NCBI RefSeq assembly: GCF_943193195.1
Contig: NZ_CALPDG010000001.1
Span: forward strand, 124,001 to 188,000
DNA from: Mediterraneibacter agrestimuris
Lineage (GTDB): Bacteria; Bacillota; Clostridia; Lachnospirales; Lachnospiraceae
DNA length: 64,000 bases
Direction: 5' to 3'
Position numbers and translations under genes: made by a program. Below, one piece after another: positions 42,801-51,272 of the stretch. Below the pieces are notes generated by a model. The model saw only the letters and a program-made list of their open reading frames with translations. It had not been told where the DNA came from and made no database searches. Positions within the stretch are counted from its first letter, which is position 1. Each line of letters opens with the position of its first letter.

Positions 42801-45649
42801 TTTGCGTTTTTAGGTGCATCTGATGTATAGCCTTCTACACTTTGTTCTTTTCCAGTATATTCTACTTCATCACTATTTCCGGTGATATTAATAACTAAAG
42901 TATCTGCCTTTTCAATCTGCAGCCAGCCGTCTATTACATTTACTGTAATGTTCTTATAATTTGGCGATGTCGCTGTAAAGTCATCTGCCGCTAAGTTCAT
43001 TTTATATGTTCCGGCATCCGTTCCGGCGGCTTTCGCTGTCCTGTCTGTTTTTAACTCTACATTTACGTCTTCCGGTGCATCCAGTTTTTCATATCCAATT
43101 ACATACTGTTCCGCTCCGGTGTAAGCTACTGTCTTCGTATTCCCTTTGACGTTTACCACCAGTTCTTTGTCTGTCGGATCAATCTTAAGCCAGCCGTCTT
43201 CTACATTTACTTTAATATTTGTGTAGTTCGGTGATTTGGCTTCAAAATCCTCTGCCCTTAAATTCATCGGATATGTTCCGGCATCCACACCACTGACTGT
43301 CGGCTGACCTGTCCCGCCCTTCCAGGTAACTGCTACATCACTCGGCGCATCAAATATAAAGCCTGCTACAATGTGCTGTTTCCCAGTGTAAACTTGTGTA
43401 TCTGTACGTCCTTTAACATTTACTACCAGTTCTTCGCCTGTCGGATCAATCTTAAGCCTGCCATCTGTTACTTCTATATCAATGTGCTCATAATTATCAG
43501 ATGTTGCTACAAAGTTTTTCTTTGTTAGGTTCATCAGATATGTTCCGGCATCTTTTCCGGATGCTTTTGCTTCGGCACCTTCTGCTAACTTAACCGATAC
43601 ACCTTTAGGTGCATCATAGATATATCCTGTTACTTCTTGTATCCCACCAGTATATGTTACTGTCTTTGTCTTACCAGTAATTTTTACCTTTGCTAAGTCA
43701 GCCTTCTCAACTGTCAAAGAACCGTCATTTACAATTACTTCTATATCCGAATACTTTTCAGATACAACATCGAAGCTATCTTTGCTTAATCCCATCGGAT
43801 ATGTTCCGGCATTTGTTCCAGTTGCTCCTGTTTTAAAATCCTTTTTTAAATGAACCTCGATGCTTCCCTCTGGAATGCCCTCCGGATATTCTACACTATA
43901 TTCTGATGTACTTTGTTCTTTTCCGTTATAAGTTACAGTTTTATGTTCTCCATTAATGATTACTTTCTGAGGTTCCGGTTCTGCTTCCTTCTCCCATTTT
44001 GCGTAAAAGTATACCATAGGCTCTGTCACTTTGTATTCAGTTCCTGGCTGATATAAAGTTCCCTCACCTTCTGCATCCCGTGTCCAACCCTTAAATTCAT
44101 AACCGGTTTTTACCATAGAACCCTGTCCGCTCAATGTGATTACTTCGTCTTTTTTAGCTTCTACACGATCCTCTTCCGGCTTACCTGCTGTATGTCCATT
44201 TCCTAAATATTGAACAATATAAATATCATAGTCCTCACTGCGGTCAACATTATATCTAAATGTAACTTCTGTCATTTTATATTCGTTTACATAAGATGCC
44301 CAGTTCGTTGTCTCTCCCCAATTTGCATCTGTCGTATAATACAGCTTTCCATTTTCAATCTTAAATGCATAAACATAGGTACGGTTATAATCATTTAACT
44401 CAGCAAAAGAGTATACCCAGTGTCCAGTTCCCCAATTTACACCCCCATCCGGCGCCAAATTCAAATCGGCATCAAACTCATAAAGATTAGAAGAAAGATT
44501 TGATGCATTTAGCTGAAAGGGAAAACCCTCTTCCGCAGTAATGCTGCCGGATTTAGGTGCACCATTTCCTCCTTGATCACCATTACCATTTCCTACATGC
44601 CCATCTCTCAAAATCGGCATCGGATCTAATGGAACCGTTACAAGTTTTCCCGAAGCTTTTGCTGCCCGGAACATTGTTCTGTTTTCCTCTGCTTCGCTGT
44701 CAGACTCTTTTTTATCTTCCTCTTCTTTATCTTTGTCCTCGTTATTAGTTTCCTCTGACTTCTTATCCTTTGTCAGAGCCTTTTTATCATCTTCCGGTTT
44801 CTGCTCTTCTATCGAATCTGCTTTCAAAATTTCTTCCCTGTATAATGTAGTAATCTGTTTATCTCCTGCGATTACCATTTTATATGTGGAAACATTTCCA
44901 TTTACTGATTCTGGATTCAGAATGTTACCATACTGATCTTTTACCTGGTCAACTTTATAGTTTCCTGTTGTTTGTATTTCAAAGCAGAGAGTAGTATTAT
45001 CTTTTACTTCCTTAATATACTGTCCATTCGTATAGGAAGCATCTGTTTTTGCTTCCCCGTCAGCCCACACACGAATGATACCTTCGTTAGCTGTCGGCTG
45101 TTCAAATATAACACTGAATTTCTCCTCTGTTGCTTCAGCCGAAACTTCCGGTTCCTCTTGTGTCTGATTTTGCTCCTCCAATACTGGCGGTTCTTGTATT
45201 GTCTGTTCTTCTGTCTGACGCTGTTCCTGTACCGGCAGATCCTGTACTGACTGCTCTTCTGTCTGACGCTGTTCCTGTACCGGCGAATCCTGTACTGGCT
45301 GCTCTTCTGTCTGCTGCTGTTCCTGTACTGGTGACTCTCCTACTATTGCTGCCTCCAATGTCAGCGGTTTTTCTGCCCCGGGCTCTTCCTGCTGCGGAAG
45401 CTCTATCTCTTGTACTGTTACTGTAGGTTCGGTCTCACCCTGATATGGGATCTCCGCACCCTCACCTTCCGTTACATTAGTGACAGCGATGTCGCTCTCT
45501 GCAGTTGTGTCTGTACTTTGGGCACCATCTGTCACCGCCGGTTCTCCATCGGTTGCCGAAAGAAAACCATCTGCGTGTGACAGGCATGTTCCTGCGACCA
45601 TTGCCACTGCAAGCACCAATGCCAGCCATCGTTTGAAATTCTTTTTCAT
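36872..45649 (-). CDS. Giant repeat surface protein (MBG-like, DUF11-like, MucBP-like domains)
   Basis: 2,925 residues with a signal peptide (MKKNFKRWLALVLAVAMVAG). A Gln/Glu/Pro-rich region with PVQEQRQTEEQ repeats and a Lys/Glu-rich segment follow. Next is an InlB-type repeat (GYEFKGWTRDAEGEGTLYQ). Then come about fourteen MBG-like repeats of roughly 75-90 residues (pattern GN-D-YTG-EQSVTGFTSDAP ... AGTY-MGL--EDF--TS-NY) and two further YDG/MBG repeats. About six DUF11-like repeats (LGEVI-Y-I-V-N-GN-T) precede a MucBP-like domain (INYIYSDGTTAAPSV) and a TPTPTPGGD tract. A C-terminal span (HFLLMLIAMIVYAAY) ends in a charged cytoplasmic tail. There is no LPXTG. Likely an elongated adhesin or mucin-binding stalk exported by Sec. 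AAAGGAGAG precedes the ATG. Confidence 0.9.
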   Translation of the reverse strand: MKKNFKRWLALVLAVAMVAGTCLSHADGFLSATDGEPAVTDGAQSTDTTAESDIAVTNVTEGEGAEIPYQGETEPTVTVQEIELPQQEEPGAEKPLTLEAAIVGESPVQEQQQTEEQPVQDSPVQEQRQTEEQSVQDLPVQEQRQTEEQTIQEPPVLEEQNQTQEEPEVSAEATEEKFSVIFEQPTANEGIIRVWADGEAKTDASYTNGQYIKEVKDNTTLCFEIQTTGNYKVDQVKDQYGNILNPESVNGNVSTYKMVIAGDKQITTLYREEILKADSIEEQKPEDDKKALTKDKKSEETNNEDKDKEEEDKKESDSEAEENRTMFRAAKASGKLVTVPLDPMPILRDGHVGNGNGDQGGNGAPKSGSITAEEGFPFQLNASNLSSNLYEFDADLNLAPDGGVNWGTGHWVYSFAELNDYNRTYVYAFKIENGKLYYTTDANWGETTNWASYVNEYKMTEVTFRYNVDRSEDYDIYIVQYLGNGHTAGKPEEDRVEAKKDEVITLSGQGSMVKTGYEFKGWTRDAEGEGTLYQPGTEYKVTEPMVYFYAKWEKEAEPEPQKVIINGEHKTVTYNGKEQSTSEYSVEYPEGIPEGSIEVHLKKDFKTGATGTNAGTYPMGLSKDSFDVVSEKYSDIEVIVNDGSLTVEKADLAKVKITGKTKTVTYTGGIQEVTGYIYDAPKGVSVKLAEGAEAKASGKDAGTYLMNLTKKNFVATSDNYEHIDIEVTDGRLKIDPTGEELVVNVKGRTDTQVYTGKQHIVAGFIFDAPSDVAVTWKGGTGQPTVSGVDAGTYPMNLRAEDFEAKSPNYTNIKVNVEDGWLKIDPTDKELVVNVKGNTKTVAYTGAEQYVIGYEKLDAPEDVNVELKTDRTAKAAGTDAGTYKMNLAADDFTATSPNYKNITVNVIDGWLQIEKADTLVINITGNSDEVEYTGKEQSVEGYTSDAPKNAKVDLRFLKKAEAKGTDAGDYYMNLTAGDFKASSPNYKDVTVHIKEDGKLTIMPITVETVVEVTGNHGTVTYTGEEQSVTGFTSNAEEIDKTINVELAAGMEAKASGTNAQEKPYMMGLEAEYFLATSENYTNLTVKVEDGWLKINPTDDKLEVTITGNSDEVTYNGNEQQITGFTSDAPESVTVALASGRSAVVKGINADTYYMGLKEDDFVVTSENYCNITKKVVDGKLTINPITTPTTVKIKGNTSTVEYDKNPHTVVGFTSNAPKGIQVELKNGIKAEATGINADTYQMELTEESFEVSKQNYTNVAVEVEDGWLEITPTTAETIVTVTGNHDSKTYTGSEQSVTGFASNAKEVDETIRVELKEEGKAIAKGTVAGHYEMGLQAEDFKAVSDNYNNLKVEVVDGYLDITKDTNPLTVTITGHHDSKIYTGSEQSITGFTSDAPANVDVILNTTGKDTAKGTIVGHYSMGLTKEDFTVTSDNYETINVKVVDGYLDISPITEPLTVTITGNHDSKVYNGSEQSVTGFTSDAPANVDVILNTTGKDTATGTVVGQYRMGLTEEDFTVTSDNYETINVKVVDGYLDITPITEPLTVTITGKNRTETYNGNEWTIEGFTSDAPANVAVVLNVKGKDSITEAEAGEYYMGLAEEDFTVTSDNYSEINVDVIDGWLKINPADTLTIHVKGTQDSKEYNKTPQSVTGFTSDAPADVTVTLSQTGKDTATGTEADKYLMELVPEDFTAASDNYNNFEFVVEDGWLEITPVQEEVEVEVTGANKSGVYDGNEQSVTGFTSNAETIDATITVSLEEGHTAEAKGITAGKYPMELTEADFKAESRNYKNLKVRVVDGFLTITPIATEIILTAASDNKEYDGTALTNSGFTVNDERILVEGDTLTADVSGSQTDVGDSSNTIKDYKVVRTIDGNEVDVTDSYNSVTYKGGTLSVSKRPITVKAASGTKVYDGEALEAEGYEFINDSTLAAGQKANITVEGSQPYVGSSDNVIQEVKIYTAGGKDTTDNYDVKKEKGTLTVTDEITDPSGLGIITKAHEDGEYGLGDTVEFEITVKNIYATERTITISEKDGVTITGESVFENVPAGEKRTTKAVYDIKEEDILAGQFVNEAAASFSGGKTYTATDSVDVADANGEMRVTKVTTNSPEDGTFALDSEIEYRITVKNTGNLTVNNINVTDSLSPEDGKLLGVIDQLVPDGEQTYAFKHKVTEEDILKGSILNEATAEGTASNGNAVTAADDVTDNTDDKNGHLTVSKTTLSTPENGAVYVLGEVINYQIAVKNDGNLTITNITVEDELTGDEWTIETLAPGEDETFEAEYKVTEKDVIAGMVKNVATAEGTSPDPDEEKPDVTPGEKDEPIETAAPSLYVDKEAVLADGRAVGLNEEIPYEIIVLNNGNLTVKDIEVVDELTGDKWTIEELAPGVSGTFETQYAVTEEDLVAGEVKNVATAEGTAENPQRQAVRASDDETVATVEANGNLTITKDTTSTPENGETYALNEVIEYTITATNSGNQTLENIVVTDELTGDEWTIETLAPGASETFTTEYTVTEEDIKAGSVVNVAAGTADKENPDGPEPEIDPGEREVETEEQNPNMTVVKTVTSVPEEGNTYEIGEVITYEIEVVNTGNVTLNNVVIMDNLNAAGRVTWADNIEVNDDNEAIIDTLAPGVEVTLECSYEVVRADAGNDLVNAAIGDSDETEPTEPSTTEPTEVEDTYTLTINYIYSDGTTAAPSVNAQYLEGETFGYTSPIISGYTADYAFVRTGAEGMPARDVVITVVYTENPVVVPTPTPTPDGDTTPTPAPGEDTTPTPTPGGDTTPTPTPGGDTTPTPTPEGDAAPTPTPEGDAAPTPTPAPGGDAAPATPAVPTPAVTPAVPTPGDGTTGGEITTDDNGEVEVVPVVDEEVPLANRDLDDHECCVLHFLLMLIAMIVYAAYTRSMKKRQERIAELVEELEAEMLKRKQQESAE
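37195..37410. repeat. TPTPTPGGD-coding tandem repeats
   Basis: About seven 30-bp units of the type GGTGTTGGCGTTGGTGTTGT plus TCTCCTCCC encode a Thr/Pro/Gly spacer next to the membrane anchor. Near-identical units make copy-number change likely. Confidence 0.85.
41040..41570. repeat. Near-identical 264-bp tandem repeats inside the surface protein gene
   Basis: The units starting near 41040 and 41304 (for example CTAGATAACCATCTACTACT at 41047 and 41311) match almost base for base over most of 264 bp, encoding 88-residue MBG-like repeats. The unit before (from about 40780) and the unit after (from about 41570) are more diverged. Homologous recombination could change repeat number. Confidence 0.8.
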
Positions 45650-45808
45650 AACCCTCTCTCCTTTTTCAAATCCTTGTCACACTCAATTTTGTCTGACTAC
45701 TACTCTTTTTGTTGTTTTATATATGATGCCAAGATTGTGGGCGTGCACAGCACGGAACAATCCGCAGGCATTAAAGGGTAAAGCATTCTATAAAAACCCT
45801 AGAAACTC
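45650..45808 (-). promoter_or_regulatory. Structured 5' leader of the giant surface protein gene
   Basis: A promoter-like TATATTATATAGG (about 45812-45822, minus strand) would start a leader of about 160 nt. The leader contains AGGGT/ACCCT and a nested stem (minus strand: ATGCC, GATTGT, CGTGC pairing with GCACG, ACAATC, GGCAT; about 45726-45768). I do not recognise a known riboswitch class. Confidence 0.45.
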
Positions 45809-45977
45809 TTCCTATATAATATAAGAGCGTTCTACTTGAGAAAAAGGCTCACGTTTTCCACATTTTTTTAATTTTTTTCATAATGTGTGGATAATTGTAC
45901 ATAATCAAATGGTTAGACAGTGACGATAAGAGCAACAACTAACCTAGTGGGTACTTTACCACTATAAAAGAAAAGAA

Positions 45978-46015
45978 GAATCCCCAAACTGTGCTGCAAC
46001 ACGGTTTGGGGATTC
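45978..46015 (-). terminator. Terminator between signal peptidase and surface protein genes
   Basis: GAATCCCCAAAC (45978-45989) pairs with GTTTGGGGATTC (46004-46015), with GTG/CAC inside. T-rich sequence follows on the minus strand. The surface protein gene therefore has its own transcription unit. The remainder of 45820-46106 shows no gene. Confidence 0.8.
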
Positions 46016-46106
46016 ACTTTTTGTCCGCATGGACTTGTGATTTCTTTTTGCCTATTGGCATTATAGCATCTGGTATCACTCAAAGGCTGAACTGTTACAT
46101 TTTTAC

Positions 46107-46250
46107 GTTACTGTTCACAGTCGAAATGCGCATAAACTGCGCATTTACGACCTAATACAGCGAAGTTTACAAGCATTTGTGCCTCGCCGCAGGCGATTTT
46201 AAATGCACAAATGCGGTTACTGTGCACAACAGCAGGCTGTGAACAGTAAC
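46107..46250. repeat. GTTAC-type element, copy B1 (144 bp)
   Basis: Begins GTTACTGTTCACAG and ends CTGTGAACAGTAAC. Internal stems are AAATGCGCA/TGCGCATTT and CATTTGTGC/GCACAAATG. It differs from 47862-48005 at about two positions and ends 4 bp beyond the signal peptidase stop. A half-copy of the A family (GGCTGAACTGTTAC) sits just to its left at 46085-46098. Confidence 0.9.
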
Positions 46251-46254
46251 ATTT

Positions 46255-46803
46255 TTACTCTACTTTTCGTATATAATATTTGCCCTTCTGTCTGCCCATC
46301 TGCAAAACCAGCTTCCCTTTGATCTGCCGTTCGCCTACGACTCCAAAGGTACGGGAGTCCGCGGATTCCTCACGGTTATCTCCCATGATAAAAATCTGCC
46401 CTTCCTTTAACGTCATCGGATACTTCACAGCTCCCTGCTGCTCTGTCCTGCCTTGAATATAATCTTCCTCAATCTGCTCTCCATTGACATAGACGCTGCC
46501 GTCCCGGATATCAATGGTATCTCCGGCTGCAGCAATGATTCGTTTTACATAATATTCTTCCGACGGAATCCTCACGGAAACCACATCTCCCGCTTTGTAT
46601 TTTGGACAAAACCTCACATACAACACCAACTCGCCATTTTTAAGCGTGGGCAGCATAGACTCTCCTTTGACAAAAGAGCAGCCGATCACAAAACGAAAAA
46701 CAAGGAAAACGATAACAAGAAGTAAAAGAAATTTCTCTGCATCCTTCAGCCAGCCATATTTCAATCCGTCGAATTTTCTAAAGAGCCTTCTATCTTTCCT
46801 CAC
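46255..46803 (-). CDS. lepB: Signal peptidase I
   Basis: 182 residues from a GTG at 46803 (GAAGGTGA site, basic N-terminus MRKDRRLFRK). An ATG at 46827 is possible but has no ribosome site. One N-terminal span (KFLLLLVIVFLVFRFVIG) is followed by the catalytic Ser in GESMLPTL and the catalytic Lys in YYVKRIIAAAGD, then IFIMGDNREESADSRTFG, the box E signature. It removes signal peptides outside the membrane. It lies directly upstream of the giant secreted protein and downstream of a sigma-like gene, so a dedicated role is possible. Confidence 0.92.
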   Translation of the reverse strand: MRKDRRLFRKFDGLKYGWLKDAEKFLLLLVIVFLVFRFVIGCSFVKGESMLPTLKNGELVLYVRFCPKYKAGDVVSVRIPSEEYYVKRIIAAAGDTIDIRDGSVYVNGEQIEEDYIQGRTEQQGAVKYPMTLKEGQIFIMGDNREESADSRTFGVVGERQIKGKLVLQMGRQKGKYYIRKVE

Positions 46804-46845
46804 AATGTCACCTTCACTAAAAACCATCACTTTAAGCAATAAGTA

Positions 46846-47649
46846 CTATATTAAATCAGCTTTTCCGTTGTCTTTATATTTATCATACAAATCTTCGCCT
46901 GCCAGTTTCATAATATCCAGAATTGCTTCCTCCGGAATCTCCATATACTTTGCCAGTTCTTCAATCGTTACTGCACGTCCTTTTTCATCCGCCAGATGAT
47001 GCAGTGCAGTATCCAGATCATTCACCTTCTGTTCCATCCTTTTATCACAGCGTTTCAATTCAGTCTGCTCCTCGATCAATATTTGTATCCCCTGGCGGAC
47101 TTCTTTTCTAAGACACATATCCCATTCTGCTTCCGTCTCTCCTTGCACACCCCCGGCTTTTAATAAATCAACCGCAAGAATGAGACTGACATTTCCTTCT
47201 TGTACCAAATCTCCCAGAAAAACTTCCTGACATCTCATCTGCAATGCAATCTCCAACACGACTGGCAGATAAATTTCCACCAGACGGCTCTTTGCCTTTG
47301 CATCCCCTGATGCAATCTCTGACAAAAGCTGCTCACGCTCTCCCGGTCTTTCTGTCCGAAGAGCTGCAAGATCCTCCTGATATTCTTTTAAATACCCCTC
47401 TTCTTCCGCACTCATGCCGCCATTCCCTGCACTCCCGCCGCTTTCTGCAATTTTGCCGCTCTTCATATAACCTGTCACAGTAATCCGCTGAGACAACAGA
47501 TAATCATAAACCAGAAGGATCTGCTCCTCTGATAATGTCTCATCACAGAAAAACTCTTTCACTTCCTCCTGTGAAATACGGCTGCCCTGTTCCATCGCTT
47601 TTTCCTTCAGCAGTTCTAACTTTTTCAGAAATTCCTGCTCTTTTCTCAC
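46846..47649 (-). CDS. Sigma-70-like protein without region 4
   Basis: 267 residues from a GTG with AAGGAGG upstream. The N-terminal helices (EQEFLKKLELLKEKAMEQGS, LSEEQILLVYDYLLSQRI) resemble sigma region 1.1. The middle LVEIYLPVVLEIALQM, FLGDLVQEGNVSLILAVDLL resembles region 2 core-binding helices. AVTIEELAKYMEIPEEAILD resembles a region 3/HTH motif. There is no C-terminal region 4 for -35 recognition. It could act as a specialised sigma factor, a co-sigma or an RNA polymerase-binding regulator. It is cotranscribed with signal peptidase I. Confidence 0.75.
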   Translation of the reverse strand: MRKEQEFLKKLELLKEKAMEQGSRISQEEVKEFFCDETLSEEQILLVYDYLLSQRITVTGYMKSGKIAESGGSAGNGGMSAEEEGYLKEYQEDLAALRTERPGEREQLLSEIASGDAKAKSRLVEIYLPVVLEIALQMRCQEVFLGDLVQEGNVSLILAVDLLKAGGVQGETEAEWDMCLRKEVRQGIQILIEEQTELKRCDKRMEQKVNDLDTALHHLADEKGRAVTIEELAKYMEIPEEAILDIMKLAGEDLYDKYKDNGKADLI

Positions 47650-47861
47650 ACTGTCTCCTCCTTGCTTTTTATGATTCTTATCACTTAGATTCCCGTTATT
47701 TTTACTTTCTGTTACTACAATTCCTATTACCTATTTTGAAAAAGGACTTGTCGGCTCCAGTGAATCCGGCAAATCCTTTTGTACATCTTTTCGTTTCTTA
47801 TTTCTTTAAATACATTTCTTTTGATAAGATTATACTTACCTTTTTAGTAATGAAATTAACC

Positions 47862-48005
47862 GTTACTGTTCACAGTCGAAATGCGCATAAACTGCGCATT
47901 TACGACCTAATACAGCGAAGTTTACAAGCATTTGTGTCTCGCCGCAGGCGATTTTAAATGCACAAATGCGGTTACTGTGCACAGCAGCAGGCTGTGAACA
48001 GTAAC
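47862..48005. repeat. GTTAC-type element, copy B2 (144 bp)
   Basis: Near-identical to 46107-46250 (about two substitutions). It ends 2 bp before the aconitase stop codon at 48008, so it forms the 3' UTR of that gene. 47650-47861 contains only AT-rich intergenic sequence. Confidence 0.9.
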
Positions 48006-48007
48006 AA

Positions 48008-50275
48008 TTAACCTCTGTAGTAATTAATCAGGCATCCTTTCAGTATAATCTCACGCTCTGCATCAGTCATATCTCCCAGCTTCAATTCGATTTCTTTCAA
48101 GGTATCGCCTACAACATAGGCTTTCACTACAGCGTCTTTCTCTTCTATACACTTACGAATGTCCGGTACAAAAATATAATCTCCATTCTTAAACGGAAGC
48201 GCCTCGTGATCTACATCTGTCAAAAACGGAAGCATACCCCAGTTGATCAGGTTAGAGCGGTAACGCTTTGTTGCATATTCATTGGCAATATTTGCCCAGC
48301 CGCCGAGCACCTTCTGACAGGACGCTGCCTGCTCACGGGCGGAACCATCCCCCGGTTTCACTGCAAAAATAGTACTTCCGATTCCGATATTTCCTTCACC
48401 CACTTCTGGATAATCCTTCTGGATCACTGCCATCACTGGCTTCAGCTCTTCCAGCACATCCAGCGGACACGTTCCCGCTTCAATAGCTTTCTGGGCAACC
48501 TGTACTTCCTTGGCACGTCCAACATAAGCCGGGTCTTTTCTGGAGAGAGCAAATTCTGCCAGTCCCAGCGGATTGGAACGATAAGAAGAAGTCTCGCCGG
48601 ACGGTATCAATTCATCTGTAGTCGTAACCGGATCATGAATCTCAGAAACTACCTTCAAAACCAGATTCTGCGGCAATGCTGACATCGCCGGCCAGTCCTT
48701 AATATTGGGCCCGAACTGAATCTCAACAGACGGGTCTGCTTCGCCCTTGCTGTCAAAAACACGATTCTCATATATACTCTTATCAAAGTAATACTTCTGT
48801 CCCTTATATTCCACATCCATGGCTGTCGCCGGAGTCAGGAATCCCTTATTAGCCGCGGTTGCCGCAATGGAGCGTGCGTCCATCAGTGCAACAGAAGAAA
48901 TCTGCCCGCTCTGCAGCTTAGAACCTTCACGGTTCGGGAAGTTTCTCGTAGAATGTCTGATAGAGAACGCATTATTTGCCGGAGTATCTCCCGCACCGAA
49001 ACATGGTCCGCAGAATGCAGTCTTCACAATTGTACCCGCCGCCATCAAATCTGCAACTGCACCGTTCTTCACAAGTTCCATATAAACAGGTGTACTTGCC
49101 GGATACACGCTGAATGTAAAGGCGTCAGAACCGATGTTTTTACCCTTGATTATATCAGCGGCTGCACAGATATTTTCAAATCCGCCGCCCGCGCATCCTG
49201 CAATAATTCCTTGCTCTACATACAGCTTTCCGTCACGGATCTTATCCTGTAATGAATAATTTACTGCACCGTCAAGACTTACAAGAGCTTTTTTCTCTAC
49301 ATCTTGCAAGATATCCTTCAAATTTGTATTTACCTCATCAATAGTATACACATTGCTCGGGTGGAATGGCATAGCGATCATTGGCTTGATTTCGCTTAAG
49401 TTCACATAAACCATACCGTCATAGTATGTACATGCTCCCGGATTTAATTCCTTATAATCACCGCTTCTTCCATGAATCTCATAGAATTCCTGAATCTTCT
49501 CATCTGTTTTCCAGATAGAAGACAGACAAGTAGTCTCTGTTGTCATTACGTCAACCCCGATACGGAAATCCGCGCTCAGCTTTTCTACGCCAGGTCCGAC
49601 AAACTCCATCACTTTATTATTGACATATCCATTGCCAAATGTAGCGCCGATGATCGCCAGCGCGACATCCTGCGGTCCCACCCCTTTCATAGGTTCGCCG
49701 TCCAGATAGATTCCGATAATTCCCGGCATCTTGATATCATATGTCTTATTCAAAAGCTGTTTTACAAGCTCCGGTCCGCCTTCGCCCATCGCCATCGTAC
49801 CAAGGGCGCCGTAACGCGTATGACTGTCAGAACCAAGAATCATCTTCCCGCCTCCGGAGAGCATCTCCCTTGCATACTGATGGATAACTGCCTGATGAGG
49901 CGGAACATAAACACCGCCATACTTCTTCGCACAAGTCAGTCCAAACATATGGTCATCTTCGTTGATAGTACCGCCGACCGCACACAGAGAGTTATGACAG
50001 TTTGTCAGCACGTACGGAATCGGGAACTTCTCAAGTCCTGACGCACGTGCAGTCTGAATGATTCCGACAAATGTAATATCATGAGATGTCAGTTTGTCAA
50101 ACTTAATCTGCAGGTTGTCCATGTTGCCGGATGTATTATGTGCGCTCAAAATGCTGTACGCAATTGTATTCTTTGCAGCTTCCTCTTTGCTCAGGGGCGC
50201 CTGTACACTGCCGTTATCTTCTACAATCTCCATTCCATTCAGCAGATACACGCCGTTATCATATAATTTAATCAT
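48008..50275 (-). CDS. Aconitate hydratase
   Basis: 755 residues of the aconitase superfamily with [15 protein letters not shown] and [19 protein letters not shown] near the N-terminus, and the cluster cysteine region [20 protein letters not shown] plus [14 protein letters not shown] near residues 430-460. The swivel domain contains [20 protein letters not shown] near the C-terminus. It isomerises citrate to isocitrate through a [4Fe-4S] cluster. The length matches the bacterial mitochondrial-like aconitase/hydratase group common in Clostridia. Together with the citrate synthase at 30176 it suggests a glutamate-forming oxidative TCA branch. Confidence 0.92.
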   Translation of the reverse strand: MIKLYDNGVYLLNGMEIVEDNGSVQAPLSKEEAAKNTIAYSILSAHNTSGNMDNLQIKFDKLTSHDITFVGIIQTARASGLEKFPIPYVLTNCHNSLCAVGGTINEDDHMFGLTCAKKYGGVYVPPHQAVIHQYAREMLSGGGKMILGSDSHTRYGALGTMAMGEGGPELVKQLLNKTYDIKMPGIIGIYLDGEPMKGVGPQDVALAIIGATFGNGYVNNKVMEFVGPGVEKLSADFRIGVDVMTTETTCLSSIWKTDEKIQEFYEIHGRSGDYKELNPGACTYYDGMVYVNLSEIKPMIAMPFHPSNVYTIDEVNTNLKDILQDVEKKALVSLDGAVNYSLQDKIRDGKLYVEQGIIAGCAGGGFENICAAADIIKGKNIGSDAFTFSVYPASTPVYMELVKNGAVADLMAAGTIVKTAFCGPCFGAGDTPANNAFSIRHSTRNFPNREGSKLQSGQISSVALMDARSIAATAANKGFLTPATAMDVEYKGQKYYFDKSIYENRVFDSKGEADPSVEIQFGPNIKDWPAMSALPQNLVLKVVSEIHDPVTTTDELIPSGETSSYRSNPLGLAEFALSRKDPAYVGRAKEVQVAQKAIEAGTCPLDVLEELKPVMAVIQKDYPEVGEGNIGIGSTIFAVKPGDGSAREQAASCQKVLGGWANIANEYATKRYRSNLINWGMLPFLTDVDHEALPFKNGDYIFVPDIRKCIEEKDAVVKAYVVGDTLKEIELKLGDMTDAEREIILKGCLINYYRG

Positions 50276-50348
50276 CTGAATCCTCCTGTTATTCTACATT
50301 ATGGGTTTTATTTTATCACGGTGAAGTGTGCTTGTAAAGAAAATGGGA

Positions 50349-50410
50349 GTTACTTTTCACACCCGGGCCGTGCACTAGTTGCTTTGAGCACCGTAGGTGT
50401 GAAAAGTAAC
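50349..50410. repeat. GTTAC-type palindrome between aconitase and FHA genes
   Basis: Perfect 15-bp arms GTTACTTTTCACACC (50349-50363) and GGTGTGAAAAGTAAC (50396-50410). The loop contains GTGC/GCAC. It shares GTTAC termini with the other elements but not the internal sequence, and probably doubles as the FHA gene terminator. Confidence 0.8.
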
Positions 50411-50422
50411 AAAGGGGAGCGA

Positions 50423-51085
50423 TTATTCTCGCTCCCTGAGTACTTTCTTTACTTCAATTTGGGTTTCACCTATTCGGATCACATCATCCCGCTGGATTTC
50501 CTTCTCTTGGTAAATCCTCTCTCCATTCAAATATGTTCCATTTCTGGATCCCATATCCATCAGATACAGCCGATCCTCCTGCCGCAGAATAGCACAATGC
50601 AGCTTCGATATTCTCGGGTCTTCCTTGATCGTCAGGAACTTTTCAAACTCTCCGTCTGTTCTGCTTCTTCCAATTCCTATATTATCATAAAACGTATAGC
50701 TGAACTTCTCCCATGTGTCCAGATTCTCCAGAATTACTTTCCACTGTCTCTTCGTTTTCTTTGGAGGCTGTGAAGCCGCCTGCGGCTGCTCCGCTTCCGT
50801 ATTCCTGCCCTGTCCTCTTGGCTCTGACTCCCTAATCCTTCTCTCCGGCTCTTCCTGACGGCTTTGTCTTGCTCTTACAGACTCCGGCTCTTCCTGATGT
50901 CTCTGTCTCGCTCTTACAGGCTCCGGCTCTTCATCGCCGTATTCTTCATACTCGTCATCTACATCATATCCATCGTAATCATACTCATCCTGCTGCTCAT
51001 TGTTCTTCCTCAGGGTAACCACAATTGCAATAATCAGACCTAATGCGACCACAACTAAAAGCCCCATTATAACCCAATACAACAT
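50423..51085 (-). CDS. Membrane-anchored FHA-domain protein
   Basis: 220 residues from the ATG at 51085 (AAAGGAGAG site; extension to 51124 unsupported). One N-terminal span (MLYWVIMGLLVVVALGLIIA) precedes a long acidic, Arg/Glu-rich disordered linker with repeated RARQxxQEEPE. A C-terminal FHA domain follows (NIGIGRSRTDG, RISKLHCAIL, GSRNGTYLNGERI) with the conserved Gly-Arg, Ser, His and Asn phosphothreonine-binding residues. It likely recruits a Ser/Thr-phosphorylated partner to the membrane. No kinase is encoded nearby. Confidence 0.9.
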   Translation of the reverse strand: MLYWVIMGLLVVVALGLIIAIVVTLRKNNEQQDEYDYDGYDVDDEYEEYGDEEPEPVRARQRHQEEPESVRARQSRQEEPERRIRESEPRGQGRNTEAEQPQAASQPPKKTKRQWKVILENLDTWEKFSYTFYDNIGIGRSRTDGEFEKFLTIKEDPRISKLHCAILRQEDRLYLMDMGSRNGTYLNGERIYQEKEIQRDDVIRIGETQIEVKKVLRERE

Positions 51086-51272
51086 ATGTTTCTCTCCTTT
51101 GTACATTCGCCGCCGAATGACCATACATATTCAGCCGGCAGTTTTATCATTCATGAAACTCTACTTATCTTACTATATTTTTACGTTTCAGGCAAGAAGT
51201 TTCAGACATATTAAAAATACTGCCCTTCAGCCACCTAGTTTCTTTCAAATGATAAACAGCCGTCGTCCGTTC

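Noticed and set aside
45650-45808. c-di-GMP or purine riboswitch
   Set aside because: The leader is structured but lacks the conserved core nucleotides of these classes.
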